A stretch of 64,000 nucleotides of DNA from Vitrella brassicaformis (lineage: Eukaryota; Sar; Vitrellaceae). Both the position numbers and the translations under genes were made by a program. The notes beneath the pieces are model-generated. The model was not told where the DNA came from, did not search any database, and saw only the letters and a list, made by a program, of their open reading frames with translations. Below are positions 1 to 10,308 of this stretch, in pieces (the first letter of the stretch is position 1; each line of letters opens with the position of its first letter). The stretch is taken from the NCBI GenBank assembly GCA_001179505.1, contig CDMY01000397.1:23552-87551 (forward strand), in the 5' to 3' direction.

Positions 1-36
1 AACACACACACACACACACACACACATGCTGCCTCC

Positions 37-1153
37 CTACCCGGCTGGCTGACTGACTGACTGCCTGACCTTCTTGTAGTCGTATGTCCTGGCCAGCGCG
101 TCCTCGGGCAGCGTGTCCTTCGGGCCATCGGCCTCTGCACAAACAAACGCACACGCAGGGGGAAACAAGCGGCCATCCATACCTACTTTCTGTGTGGGTG
201 TGAGCCGCCCCCGTCTCACGTACTGTCTTCATAGTTGATGATCCTCCGTTTCTGCACAAAAACAGGTCAGTCGTATCGCACCAAGCCTCAGTGTGTGTCT
301 GGCTGGTCAACGCTTATCCGTTGTCGGCCCACCGATTCTGGCCATGGGATGACGGTCCCTGTCTTCTTAGAGATGCGCACTGATACATAAGGGGGGAGAG
401 GAGGGATGCTTCCGATCAGAAACCATTTGCCCGCCATCTCACCTTTCTGCCCGTCATCAGTGTACCGCAGTGCCACTCTCGTCGTCTCTCTGCAACACAC
501 ACACACACACAGATGCAGAGATCATGGGCGTATCGACCGCTTGGCGGGCAAGTGATGTGTGGACCTGAGGACAGGGTCGAGGAGCAGCACATTGGAGTAG
601 TGGATCTTCTTCTCAATGTAGATCCACTTGTTCTGCCAGAAGATCTTCCGCTGAACACCAGACACACACACACACACACGGGCGACACAGGGTCAAGAAA
701 CCATGGAGGCCTTGCCCGTCTTCCCTTTTCCAAGCTGACCAGGTTGCATCCCTTGACCTTGACCTGGTTTCTGAGCGCATCGGTCGCCAGCACCTTGCCC
801 GTCTTGCCCTTCTCCTTACCCATTATCACGCCAACCTGAACACACACACACAAACATGCACTCACTCACTCCCACCTGAGTGGTGCACCACCCCGCTGGT
901 CCTTCGAATCTCTCACCTCATCCCCCGGTTTGATCTTCCAGTGTCTGATGATGTTGCGCGGCTTCACCATCTTCGGGCCGCGGGCATCCCACCGCATGTA
1001 AGGGGCCGCGCCGGGATGAATCAGGCAGACTGAGAGGGCGGGGTGGGCAGATGGCGGGGCTGCCGAGGACGTGGCTGAGGCCGACAGGCATCCTGCAGTG
1101 GCATCAGCAGCACTGCTCGTTCCTCTCACGCCTCTCGTTGCAGCACGGAACAT
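37..1153 (-). CDS. MRPL24: Mitochondrial ribosomal protein uL24m (L24, KOW domain)
   Basis: Large-subunit ribosomal protein of the mitochondrion, nuclear encoded. Seven exons join in phase on the minus strand: 1153-917, 835-740, 650-565, 489-443, 379-333, 251-224 and 134-37. Exon 1 gives an Arg/Ala-rich leader (MFRAATRGVRG), then NIIRHWKIKPGDE. Exon 2 is the KOW core (VGVIMGKEKGKTGKV...NQVKVKGCNL). Later exons give KWIYIEKKIHYSNVLLLDP, VRISKKTGTVIPWP and a C-terminal GPKDTLPEDALARTYDY, the order known in mitochondrial L24 (KOW, then 'SxxSGxxIPxP', then 'GPKDT...EDALxxTY'). The Arg-rich leader argues for a mitochondrion rather than plastid or cytosol. ATG 1153 was chosen for the leader; ATG 970 just before VKPRN is the alternative. 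The stop at 37 assumes no further intron. It is divergent from module gene A, with 212 bp between the starts. Confidence 0.85.
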
Positions 1154-1365
1154 CGGGCAGTGGCAGCAGCAGACGGTCAGTGGCACACGGCGGCCTCTCT
1201 CGCCCGCTCGTGTGCTCTTCTCTCTCCACGCTGGGGGACTTAGCTCGCAAGTGTCGCAACAGTGGCAGACGAAATGGCGTCAGCGATGGTCCCAGGAACT
1301 GCCATTGAGTCAGCGGAGAAGACGCCGGCCCTTGAGTTTGATAGATGCAAGCCCACGCGTCGCCG
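1154..1365. promoter_or_regulatory. Short divergent intergenic region
   Basis: This 212-bp stretch separates the uL24m start (minus) from the module gene A start (plus), so it must hold both promoters or one bidirectional promoter. I see no TATA box or other recognisable element. Assignment rests only on position. Confidence 0.35.
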
Positions 1366-3863
1366 ATGAGCGCCACCGCTGCTGCAGCAGCATCAGCATC
1401 GGAAGCATCAGCACAGGCGACGTCTGCTGCTGCTGCTGCAGCTGCTGCAGCTGTTGGGTCTGCACCATTAGCCCAGGTACGAATGCACCATCACCATGCA
1501 TCGTACTTGGACGGACTCCTCTGTATCGTGTTGCTGCCTTGGCCGACCAGCAGCCACCTGCCGACGCCCCTTCTCGCACGCACGACAGCCGCCCACACTC
1601 TGTCGGCTGTCGCCTCATCAGCCGCCCTGATGGCGTCGCCCTGTCAATCGCAGCTGCGGCCTCATCAGCTGCCTCTGGGGCGGCACCAGCGGTCGAGCAG
1701 ACGACACCAGGGATGGTCCTGGCGGGGCTGCTGGGGTCGCAGGAGCACCAGCCGCAGCTACAGATAGAGGAAGGGACAGTAGATCGTCCGGTAGGTACAC
1801 ATTGACGCACTGAATGGGCAGCCAGACACTCTCACATGGATCCATGTGGGTGCCCTGCTTGGTCTCACATGTGTGCAGGTGTCAGGTCTCACGCATCTCC
1901 CCGTCAGCTCGCCCCCTCTGCCCGCCGCCCAGCCGCCCTCTCTGCACGAGGCATTCCCACCACCACCACCAGCAGCGTCATCAGCAGCTGCATCTGCATC
2001 AGTATCACCATCAGCATCACCATCACCGGCAGTGGCTGAGCGGGCGCGGGACGTGCTGCCTCCCGCCGGAGGGATACTAGCTGAGGTATGCACGCATACA
2101 GGCAGAAGAGAAAGGCGCCGCATTCATGGAAGCGCTTTTTTGCGTTGTTTGATGCAGGACCGTGACATTGGGGGGCCCGCGGCTGCAGCGGCAGCTGCTT
2201 GGGAGGGGCTGTCGAGCGGCATGGATTTCCTTCTTGAAGCGGCGGACCCTCCAGGTGACAGCTTGGAGGCTGCGCTGTACCAGATGGAGCACATGATAGG
2301 TAGACAAGGCAAGACAAGGCAAGCCACACGCTGGCAGCCACACCTGTCGTATGTATCTCGCCTCTGCAGAGGGTATCATTCGTTGCTGCGGGCCCCCCCA
2401 GATGGCCAAGACGCACAGCAGGTAATCCCCTGTACAGAACCGGGATATATCCCGATACAGATCATCTGTGCGCTGTTCCTCGCTCACAACAGGCGGGTCC
2501 GAGCATCACTGGACCGGTTGCTGGGGGACCTCCAGACATACACACACTACTCCATGTAAGTAGACGGATCAGCGAGCGTACGATGGACGTAAAAAGTCAA
2601 ATTTCATCATTGCATCAATCAGGTGTCGGCTTCTGTGTCTGCTGCTGCTTCTGCTGCTGCCGGCCTCCTTCACGCTCAGCCGTTGCCGTCCTCCGCCCAC
2701 CAAGAAGGAACGCTCAACATGCCCACTCACCCCCGCCCACCGCACCGCCCCCCATTCCGACCACCCACACCCTTCGCGTCACACCGCCCTGCTGTCGTGC
2801 CCTTCGCCAATGCGCCGATCGCTCTGCGGCCTCGATCCTCGCTTGGCCCCGGCGTGGGCCGCCCCGCACTCACCCCAGCACAACCCTCACCACCACCACC
2901 AGCATCAGCAGGGGCGTCAGCATCACCGGCAGTGGTGGAGCTGCCACCGAGGGACGGGCCGTCGCCGGTCGGAGGGATACGGGATGAGGTATGCACGCAT
3001 ACACGGGCCGAAAAGAAATGGCCCGCATTCATTCATGGATGCGTTTCTTGCGTCGTGATGCAGGAGTGTGTGGGCCCGGCGTCGGCCGAGTTGCAGTCTC
3101 TGCACACGATGCTCAGGAGCTTGGCGACTGCGTCTGGTCCTGTACAGGCTACCGGCTCCAACGCGGCACTGGATCAGATGGGCCTCACGATAGGTAAGCC
3201 AAAGCCAAGCCGGCGGTGCGATGAGCTGTCTCATACCCTCCCTGTCCCGGTGTCTGTGCAGCTGGCATGGCGGAGAGGTGCACGCTCACGGGGCATCAGA
3301 ACCTGGTACATAGAGCAATAGTAATCCAATCAACACATGCAGCCCTCGGCCCGCCATCTCTGTGTCGATGTGTGGTTCACTCACTGCAGACTGGCGCGGC
3401 CACGGCAGCCATCGCCGCGCCATCGAACGTGCCTGTAAGCAGATGGATGAAGGCCTAATTGATGCATCCAAAGATGTCGTTCGTCGTCGATCGATGTGTG
3501 CATCGGTCTGTGCCTCAGGTGGCAGCACCGGTGTCTGCTTCTGCTCCCGGCTTCTCATTCTCCCCTATGCCGTACCAGGCCCCTCACCTCCGCCCGCCAG
3601 CCTTCACATATCACCACACTGCTGCCATGCCGCACCCGCCGTCGGCACCGCCTCCTGCAGTGGTCCTCCCCGCCCCATCCCCAGCCGCAGCACATGTGAG
3701 AGTGATGCCAAACCAAGTACCACTGCAGTACCCGACGCATCACGGCATCCCCGGGCCGGGGGGGCACCCGATGCCGCCGCCGGGCAACACAGCTGGGCGG
3801 ACCACCAGAGGGGCGTGCCCGTGGGCGACGCATGGCAGAATTGGACAGGGGGACGTGCAGTGA
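1366..3863 (+). CDS. Pro/Ala-rich module protein A, internally duplicated
   Basis: No known family recognised. Eleven exons join in phase: 1366-1476, 1554-1790, 1879-2085, 2158-2299, 2372-2421, 2493-2555, 2623-2988, 3064-3193, 3262-3305, 3390-3434 and 3519-3863, about 579 aa. Composition is dominated by Ala, Pro, Ser, Gly and His: poly-Ala at the N-terminus, Pro runs in exons 3 and 7, and a His/Pro-rich last exon containing NTAGRTTRGACPWATHG. Exons 3-6 and 7-10 are two rounds of the same pattern: a Pro-rich exon ending GGI(L/R)(A/D)E, an exon ending in a conserved ...MxxxI motif at phase 1, then two short exons. Homologous exons occur at 6152-7011 (copy B) and 55554-57109 (copy C). Exon 5 uses the second of two adjacent AGs (2371); the first would break the frame. 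ATG 1345 in the same frame is an alternative start. Function unknown; the protein looks largely disordered. Confidence 0.65.
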
Positions 3864-4120
3864 CAGGGGTGAGGCGACTCACTCACTGACTGACTGACTG
3901 ACTGACTGATCGGGTGGGGGGTGGAGAGAAAGAGGCTATACGTAGACACTCATGTTGGTAGCTATGACAGGGTGAATTGGATGGATGGATGGACTCATGA
4001 GTCAGAATTGGACCTTCCTCGCATAGATTGACTGACTCATTGACTGACTGACTGACTGCCTGGCTGATCGAGTTGCCAGCACCGCACGCAGGCTGACTGA
4101 CTGGGTGGTTGGGTGGGGTC
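3864..4120. repeat. Intergenic (ACTG)n-rich spacer
   Basis: The 3' flank of gene A holds several short GACT/ACTG tetranucleotide runs (about 3885-3908, 4027-4058 and 4091-4101) and a GGAT run near 3980-3990. The same ACTC/ACTG run follows copy B at 7021-7070, so the A/B duplication extends past the stop codon. I see no gene. Confidence 0.6.
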
Positions 4121-4218
4121 TCCACCAGCATGAATGTCTGTCTACGTCGGTTCACAGGGATGTAATGGCTATTACATACTTGTGTGAACCGACGTAGACA
4201 GACAATCATGCTGGTGGA
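4121..4218. repeat. Near-perfect inverted repeat (hairpin)
   Basis: Arms 4121-4166 and 4171-4218 are reverse complements around a 4-nt loop (GGCT). Differences are one mismatch (A against T at the 14th base of the left arm) and one small internal bulge (GGGA against a 6-base segment). The outer end is CCACCAGCATGA; the inner end pairs TGTAAT with ATTACA. It could fold as a roughly 46-bp stem in DNA or RNA. It lies between gene A and the EF-hand-like gene and overlaps no supported exon. It could be a foldback/MITE-type element, a small-RNA precursor or a 3'-end structure; I cannot decide which. Confidence 0.85.
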
Positions 4219-4324
4219 GATGGGGTTGTGCATAGATGGATGGATGGATGGATGGGGGAGGGTGCGGGATCGAGCACCTGGCCGTGGCGGGCGGCCATTA
4301 TATTTACTAATCGAAATTTACGAG

Positions 4325-5719
4325 ATGGAGGAGAATCCTCCTGGGCAGCAGGAGAACACCAACGAGGACACCGACCGCATCCAGCCCGCCAACGCCGACC
4401 AGGACGCACCAACGATGGCCGCCGCGCCATCCCGGAGTTCTTCGCCGCGCGAGCGCGAATACTAGCAGCAGGAGGTAGAGGGCAGTGCGCGGGTGGTCCA
4501 GCTGGGCGAGGAGGATGCTGCGTCGGCTTCGGGGTCTGGTGCCGCGCAGGTGTTCGATATGCACGCCGACGGGGAGCACAAGTTCAACCTAGACGGTAGG
4601 GTGGCCACAGAAAGGCAGGAGGAGGGTTTCTATGGACATATTTTCCATCTTTGTGGGTGCGCATGGGTGTGCAGCCGACACCACAGGTGCCCGATGCCTC
4701 ACATCGCAGCAGTTCAAGGACTTCTTCAACAAGAAGGGTACGGAGGGAGGATGCTACCGACACGCCACACGCCTCCATAACTGCACCACACCGCACTCAT
4801 CCTTCATCCACTTGTGTGTATGGGTGCGGTGCAGTGGCGGGGTTCACCTCCGAGACCTGGAGAAGTTCTACCAGCTCATGCATATCAAGGCCGCGGAGCA
4901 GCCGGAGGGCGCTGCTGCCGCTGCCGCTGCTGCTGGTGCGTCGGGCGACGGTGTGGACTTCGAGGAGTTCGTGAACTTCTTCGCGCCGCCGGCGGACAGC
5001 AACGGCAACAACCCCGTGCGCAGCGTGTCCGACAACATGAAGACACTCAAGGAGGAGATGAACAGTAAGCACCCCAGCCCACCCCATCCCCACAACAACA
5101 CAACATACCACACCGCACCGCACCACCCTCCTCTCTCCCCCCCTGTTGTTTTCTTCCTTTGCAGAGTTCGTGGCTCAGTCGCAGTCCATCCTCGGCACCA
5201 CCGGTGCGACCGCGACGGCCACCGAGGCCCAGAAGGACCAGGAGGGCCAGGAGGGCGGCAACAAGGAGATCGTGGAGGACGGCGACCAGCGGCAACAGCA
5301 GATGGAGGAGGGACAGGGGCATGGTGAGGGCGAAGGTGAGGAGGGCGATAGCAGTGGTGACGGTACAGTAACTGCCGCGGCTGGGGGCGACGGTATCGAG
5401 GGTGGCGAGGGGGGAGCTGGTGTGGGCGACGGCGAGGAGGGTAACGAGGCTGAGGGTGAGAGGGGCGACCCGGCCATGATTCTGCGCAAGAAACTGTTCC
5501 TGCACCGCGTCTACGCACTGTAAGCCACACGACACACACACACACACACACAAGAGAAGGGCTAGGGATGGGTGTGGGGGATGAGGGGAAGGACCATCCA
5601 TCTGTGTGTGTGTGTTGATGTGTGGCATGTGTGCAGGATGATGATAGAACGGTTTGAGGAGGCCGTCACCCAGCTGCGTGGCGTCAACTTCGAGCTCACC
5701 AACCACACCAGGAAGATAG
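4325..5719 (+). CDS. Acidic EF-hand-like protein, frame damaged
   Basis: Candidate exons are 4325-4595, 4675-4737, 4835-5064, 5165-5519 and 5637-5719. They encode an acidic N-terminus, FDMHADGEHKFNLDG, then LTSQQFKDFFNKK, then HLRDLEKFYQLMHIKA, a poly-Ala stretch and GDGVDFEEFVNFF. The spacing resembles weak EF-hands. A Gly/Glu-rich acidic linker and a helical end (ILRKKLFLHRVYAL, then MIERFEEAVTQLRG) follow. Two things are wrong. The first exon has an in-frame TAG at 4463, so a protein starting at 4325 or 4415 would stop there; the next in-frame ATG is 4559. The join 4737/4835 is off by one base, although coding character is good on both sides. Other joins are in phase. The last exon ends phase 1 at an intron containing poly-C and the assembly gap, and copy B begins in compatible phase. 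It may be a decaying gene, carry assembly errors, or form one gene with copy B. Confidence 0.45.
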
Positions 5720-5733
5720 GTATCCAGCTGCCC

Positions 5734-6081
5734 ACCCCCCCCCCCCCCCCCCCCCCCNNNNNNNNNNNNNNNNNNNNNNNNNNNNNNNNNNNNNNNNNNN
5801 NNNNNNNNNNNNNNNNNNNNNNNNNNNNNNNNNNNNNNNNNNNNNNNNNNNNNNNNNNNNNNNNNNNNNNNNNNNNNNNNNNNNNNNNNNNNNNNNNNNN
5901 NNNNNNNNNNNNNNNNNNNNNNNNNNNNNNNNNNNNNNNNNNNNNNNNNNNNNNNNNNNNNNNNNNNNNNNNNNNNNNNNNNNNNNNNNNNNNNNNNNNN
6001 NNNNNNNNNNNNNNNNNNNNNNNNNNNNNNNNNNNNNNNNNNNNNNNNNNNNNNNNNCCCCCCCCCCCCCCCCCCCCCCCC
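5734..6081. other. 300-N assembly gap flanked by poly-C
   Basis: Unresolved bases occupy exactly 5758-6057. Both edges are pure C: 24 C at 5734-5757 and 24 C at 6058-6081. The tract lies inside a predicted intron (donor at 5720, acceptor before 6152). The round gap size is probably a placeholder. A long poly-C/poly-G tract that sequencing could not cross is the simplest explanation. Confidence 0.95.
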
Positions 6082-6151
6082 TGAGACACACACAAAACCA
6101 AAACACCATGGCCTGTCTGACCGTCCGTTCTCATCTCGTTCGTGCGTTCAG

Positions 6152-7011
6152 ACGGTTTTGACGAGTTGCCGTGTGAAAACCCTCTGCCCGCCGCCCAGCC
6201 GCCCAGCGTGGGTTTCCTCCTTCTCCAATCGACGCTCAAGAGTTTGGCGGGTGGAGCTGCCACCGGCATCAACGAAGCATTAGATCAGATGTACCAGATG
6301 ATAGGTAAGCCAAAGCCAAGCCGGCGAGCGCTGCGATGACCTGTCTCACCCTCCCCGTCTCGGCCTCTGTGCAGCTGGGATAATGGAGACATACACGCTC
6401 CCGCCGGATCAAAACCTGGTACACCAATCGACATACAGCCCTGCACGCCATCTCTGTGTTAATATGTCGTTCACTCACTGCAGACTGGCGCGGCCACGGC
6501 AGCCATCGCCGCGCCATCGAGCGTGCCTGTAAGTAGATCGATGAAGACCTAATTGATGCATCCAAAGATGTCGTTCGTCGTCGATCGATGTGTGCATCGG
6601 TCTGTGCCTCAGGTGGCGGCACCGGTGTCTGCTGCCGCTCCCGGCTTCTCATTCTCCGCTATGCCGTACCAGGCCCCTCACCTCCGCCCGCCCCCCTCCT
6701 TAGCGCCCCCAGTGAGGCCTAACACACCCAGCTACATCTGCCCGCCGCCCTTCACATACCACCACACTGCTGCCATGCCGCACCCGCCGTCGGCACCGCC
6801 TCCTGCAGTGGTCCTCCCCGCCCCATCCCCAGCCCCAGCACATGTGATGATGATGCCAAACCAAGCACCACTGCAGTACCCGACGCATCACGGCATCCCC
6901 GGGCCGGGGGGGCACCCGATGCCGCCGCCGGGCAACACACCTGGGCGGACCACCAGAGGGGCGTGCCCGTGGGCGACGCATGGCAGAATTGGACAGGGGG
7001 GCGGGCAGTGA
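6152..7011 (+). CDS. Module copy B (3' half of gene A duplicate)
   Basis: Exons 6152-6304, 6375-6418, 6484-6528 and 6613-7011 match gene A exons 8-11 one for one, with the same intron phases. The first exon diverges (DGFDELPCENPLPAAQPP..., ending ALDQMYQMI). The last three are almost identical to A, including the intron before the last exon (6529-6612 against 3435-3518). The last exon carries an extra Pro-rich insertion (about 6690-6747) and ends NTPGRTTRGACPWATHG. No start codon is visible in the first exon, which needs one base from upstream. The preceding EF-hand-like exon (5637-5719) supplies exactly that phase, so B may be its 3' end. Alternatively its own 5' exons lie in the gap, or it is a truncated copy. 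Confidence 0.6.
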
Positions 7012-7907
7012 CAGGGGTGAGGCGACTCACTCACTGACTGACTGACTGACTGAACGACTCACTGACTGATCGGGTGTGTCAGACAGGCCGAACTGAGTTT
7101 CTTTTGATGGCCGTGGCTTCGCGCAAGCGATGGCTTTCTTTGCACCCATCAGCTTAGACTCCCTTTTCGTTCGTTCTGTGTGTGTGCGCTGGTCTGCCCG
7201 TCTCTCTCCGTGTGGTTTGTTGTCATGCATTCGCATCGACGGCGTTGTTCTGCTGTTTGTCTCCGCGCCCCCTGCACATGAGGCAGGCAGCAGAATGACG
7301 CCAACGAATGAAAATGCGGTGACACACCACATGGGACGAGGAAGCCCCACACGCAACATGGGCGGGTGAGTGGATGATGACTGTCGATGGACGCTACATG
7401 ACTGTGTGTGTGTGATGGACCGTGTGTGTCAAGAGGAATCATCGAGATGAGAGTGCCCCGGTGTTGTCTGTACAGCCTCACACGTATGGATACGTGCAGC
7501 ACGCCACACGCACACAAGTCCGTCGATAAAGGGATTCATTCCATCGGCTGGCTATAGACATGAAGACACACACAGACTTAGATGGATAGAATCCTCTTCG
7601 ATGGCTTAAATGCACCCGCCGCCCCCAATTGGCCAAAAGAGACACTGTGCGCACACCGACAGCCAAAAACGAGTCGCCGCCTCCCATACACACACACGGA
7701 CGCCATGTGTGTTTGTGCATCGTCGGTGAAAAGAAATCGGCTATTCGACGTGTCAATGCACCTCAGACACGTCTATCACACAAACACACGTTTGCCTGTC
7801 TCTCTCTCAGCAGCTGTCACGTCGATCGTGAGTCCATCATGACAGAGGCGACGGCACTCACCCACTGCCACCCAGCAGACGGCTGCACATACACACAGGG
7901 AGATGGA
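7012..7907. other. Intergenic region between convergent genes
   Basis: The stretch starts with an ACTC/ACTG run like that after gene A and holds CA/GT microsatellites. I find no exon with coding character. One short minus-strand open stretch (7883-7817, after an acceptor-like TATGTGCAG) could be a final exon of the TLDc unit upstream, but nothing confirms it. Confidence 0.5.
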
Positions 7908-8683
7908 TCATTCATCGTGTGTGTCTTTCCTTCTCTTTCTGACCTGCAGTGTGAAGATCTCCATGTCGGCAGCCGTGAAGTTGAAGCTGGAGGCCAGCCA
8001 CACGCGGCCCTTGTTGTCGGTGGTCCCGATGTACTTCTTGTCGGCCGGTAGCTCCTCCTTCTTCTCCCACTGCTGGCAGCTGCGAACATCGGCTGCCGAG
8101 CCGTGATAGCCGATCCCCAGCCACAGGCGGCCAGGAGAATCGTCGGTCATGTCACCGATGCACACTATGGCGACTGGCTCACCGTTTCTGTCCTGGACCG
8201 CCCCCTGTGTGCCCGCCACCCTCACGTCCTGCTTGTCCTGTGGCAGCTCGATCTTGGTGATGCCGTTGCCCTCAAACGCACCACGCACCGAGAAGAGCGA
8301 CACAGCGCAGGGGGTCGTCGCCACTGCGGTGGGGTCGGCGGGCGAGGTGAGACCGCCCTCGATGTGGGAGGCGATGATGGGGCCGCCGAGGTCTTTGAGG
8401 AGCAGCAGGAGGTCGGTGGCATCGCCCACATTCTTGAACATGGCCTCGGGCTCCCAGCCGTCACGCTCACCCCTGAAACACAGACAGGCAGACAGACAGA
8501 CCAAGGCAGCCAGCAAGGGGATATCATTCACGAGGCACCAACAGCCTCCCTGTCTGTCTGTCGTCGGTTGCTCACTTGTACAGTAGGTGAGGGGTCGCAT
8601 CCGTCTTGCCGGTGGCGTCGACGAGTGCTCGCAGGTCAGCCTCAGACAGGATGGGGTCGGCCGGCCGGCACAGCACTCCACAC
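7908..8683 (-). CDS. Second TLDc domain unit (partial or downstream part of BTB-TLDc gene)
   Basis: Exons 8683-8576 and 8472-7908 encode a complete-looking TLDc domain. Exon 1 gives PADPILSEADLRALVDATG...HLLYK. Exon 2 gives GERDGWEPEAMFKNVGD, PCAVSLFSVRGAFEG, GRLWLGIGYHGSAADVRSCQ and FNFTAADMEIFTLQ, matching the usual TLDc order (LLYRxSxDGW; FLFSL; F.IG.....l.l; ...cxtF....L....F.i...E.F). TLDc domains are linked to oxidative-stress protection and V-ATPase interaction in animals; a role here is unknown. There is no ATG before exon 1, and it needs two bases from an upstream exon. The TLDc1 exon just upstream ends in phase 0, so the obvious join 8756/8683 fails. Either there is an unseen small exon or this is a separate gene. 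The stop used is at 7908; a GTCAGA donor after CTGCAG could instead extend it. Confidence 0.6.
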
Positions 8684-8734
8684 CTGCACAGAGAGAGCAC
8701 AAAGGTCTCATGATACCCCACCCCCACCCAGATC

Positions 8735-10308
8735 TCAAATGCCTCGCTGGCTGACCTGGAAGACCTCCACCCGCTGGGCGGTGAAGTTGTGGGTCTTGCC
8801 CAATTTCCTGTTGCCCGGTAGCTCCTTCTTCTTCACCCACTGGCTGCAGTTGAGAAGGTCGTCAGTCGGGCCGTGCTCGCCATTCCCCAGCCACAGACGG
8901 CCGCCAGCGATGCACATTTTGCCCCAGGGCTCACCGTTCTTGTCCGTCACCGCCCCCCGTGTGCCCGCCGCCCACACGAAGTGCTCGTCGTGGAGCAGGT
9001 CGATCTTGGTGATGCCCTCCTCAAACGCACCGCACACTGAGAAGAGCGACACGGGGCAGCCGAAGTACAGCTGACACGTGGGGTCGGCTGGCAGCTGCAG
9101 CTTGGTGTCGGCGAAGACTGCGATGGTGTTGGTGTCGTCACACTTGATGACGAAAAGGAGGCCGCGCCGCCCCAGCACACGCTGCATCATGTTCGCATAC
9201 GACGAGCCGTGCAGCGAACTCCTGACACACACACAGACCACACACAGACACCCCAGACGGGCAAAGGCACAATCGCATAGAGAATGGCGCGATGCCCTTC
9301 GTTTGTCTGCTCTCACTTGAAGATGCAGGTTTTGTTGGGTTGTTTCTTGCCGATCATTATGAGGAGGGTCTGCATGACGTCGTTGGCGAGATGTTGGGGT
9401 ACATGGCCTCAAGGACGCCGTACATCTCACTCACACGGACCAGCTCATCCTGGTCAGCACACGAGGGCGGCGGGACGACGGCGCCATCGGGGGAGAGGCG
9501 ACACCGACGAGCGAAGTCGGCGATCCTGAAAACACCAACATGCGCTCTCTTCAAGTTGCCTGTGGTGGTTGTCTGGGTGCTTGCAGGTCGAAGTGGTGGG
9601 CCGACACATCGACAATGGGAGTGCGACCATACCTGCCCACGCGACACACAAGGGAGGCATGAAGACATCCATCCAATCATCCCCACAAGAGCCTGTCTTC
9701 TCACTTGGTGAATCGGTCGTTGAGTGTGTCGAAGTCGGCCAGCGTGGCATCGGTGGTCGCCACTGTGCGGCCGTCCACAGTCACACTGAGCACCTCCGCC
9801 CCTCCCCTGCCGCCCCGGACGGCCGACGACTTGATGAACATGCCCATCATGGCAATGAAGCTGTTGAATGCCGATTGGCTCTCGCTGTCCTCAGTAGGTT
9901 TGTCGATGGCGATGGGCGACTCGGCGAAGAAAATGCCGTGGTAGAAGGGGATGGGCTGCACCGCGTCGAAGATCTTGATCTCGTCGACCCACCCATGCTT
10001 CAAACGGCAGAGCTTCTCACCCAACCTGACACGCAGACAACCAACACACACACACAGCCAGCAGTGAGTGAATGAGTGAATGAGTGAATGAGTGTCATTG
10101 GCTGCATGCTCCCCTCGTCCCACCAGGAGAAGTAGAGTGGGTATGCGTCGATGAACAGAGTCCCGTCGGCATCCTGGAGCATCCACTCGTCGAACCGGTG
10201 GAGCAGCACCGCCACACACGTGCCCCGCAGCCCCTTGCGCAGCAGCACGCCACTCGGGAACGTCATGGCAAAGCCGCCGACATTGATCTGCATCACGCCG
10301 CCACTCAT
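8735..10308 (-). CDS. BTB(T1)/TLDc domain protein
   Basis: Exons 10308-10124, 10025-9705, 9525-9435, 9369-9317 and 9221-8735 join in phase. The N-terminus (MSGGVMQINVGGFAMTFPSG, then DADGTLFIDAYPLYFSWW) is a KCTD/T1-type BTB fold: INVGG start and D.DG.LFID..P..F. A middle region follows (KIFDAVQPIPFYHGIFFAES, IADFARRCRLSPDG). The last exon is TLDc: SSLHGSSYANMMQRVLGRRG, PVSLFSVCGAFEEG, GRLWLGNGEHGPTDDLLNCS and FTAQRVEVFQ. BTB(T1) domains oligomerise and often recruit cullin-3; with TLDc this suggests an adaptor protein, which is inference. The 65-bp intron 9434-9370 must be removed or the frame breaks. ATG 10308 is the first in-frame start; the frame stays open upstream, so a 5' exon is possible. 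The last exon may end at 8756 if spliced on to the second TLDc unit. The gene is divergent from the phosphatase gene. Confidence 0.75.

Noticed and set aside
5047-6272. Open frames spanning the N gap
   Set aside because: They exist only because unknown bases cannot give stops; flanking residues are poly-Gly or poly-Pro from the C tract.
8222-9180. Antisense plus-strand frame of 323 residues over the TLDc exons
   Set aside because: Shadow of the minus-strand TLDc coding; no domain of its own.
9357-9530. Frameshift in the BTB-TLDc gene near 9400
   Set aside because: A GTGAGT donor at 9434 and an acceptor before 9369 define a 65-bp intron that restores the frame.
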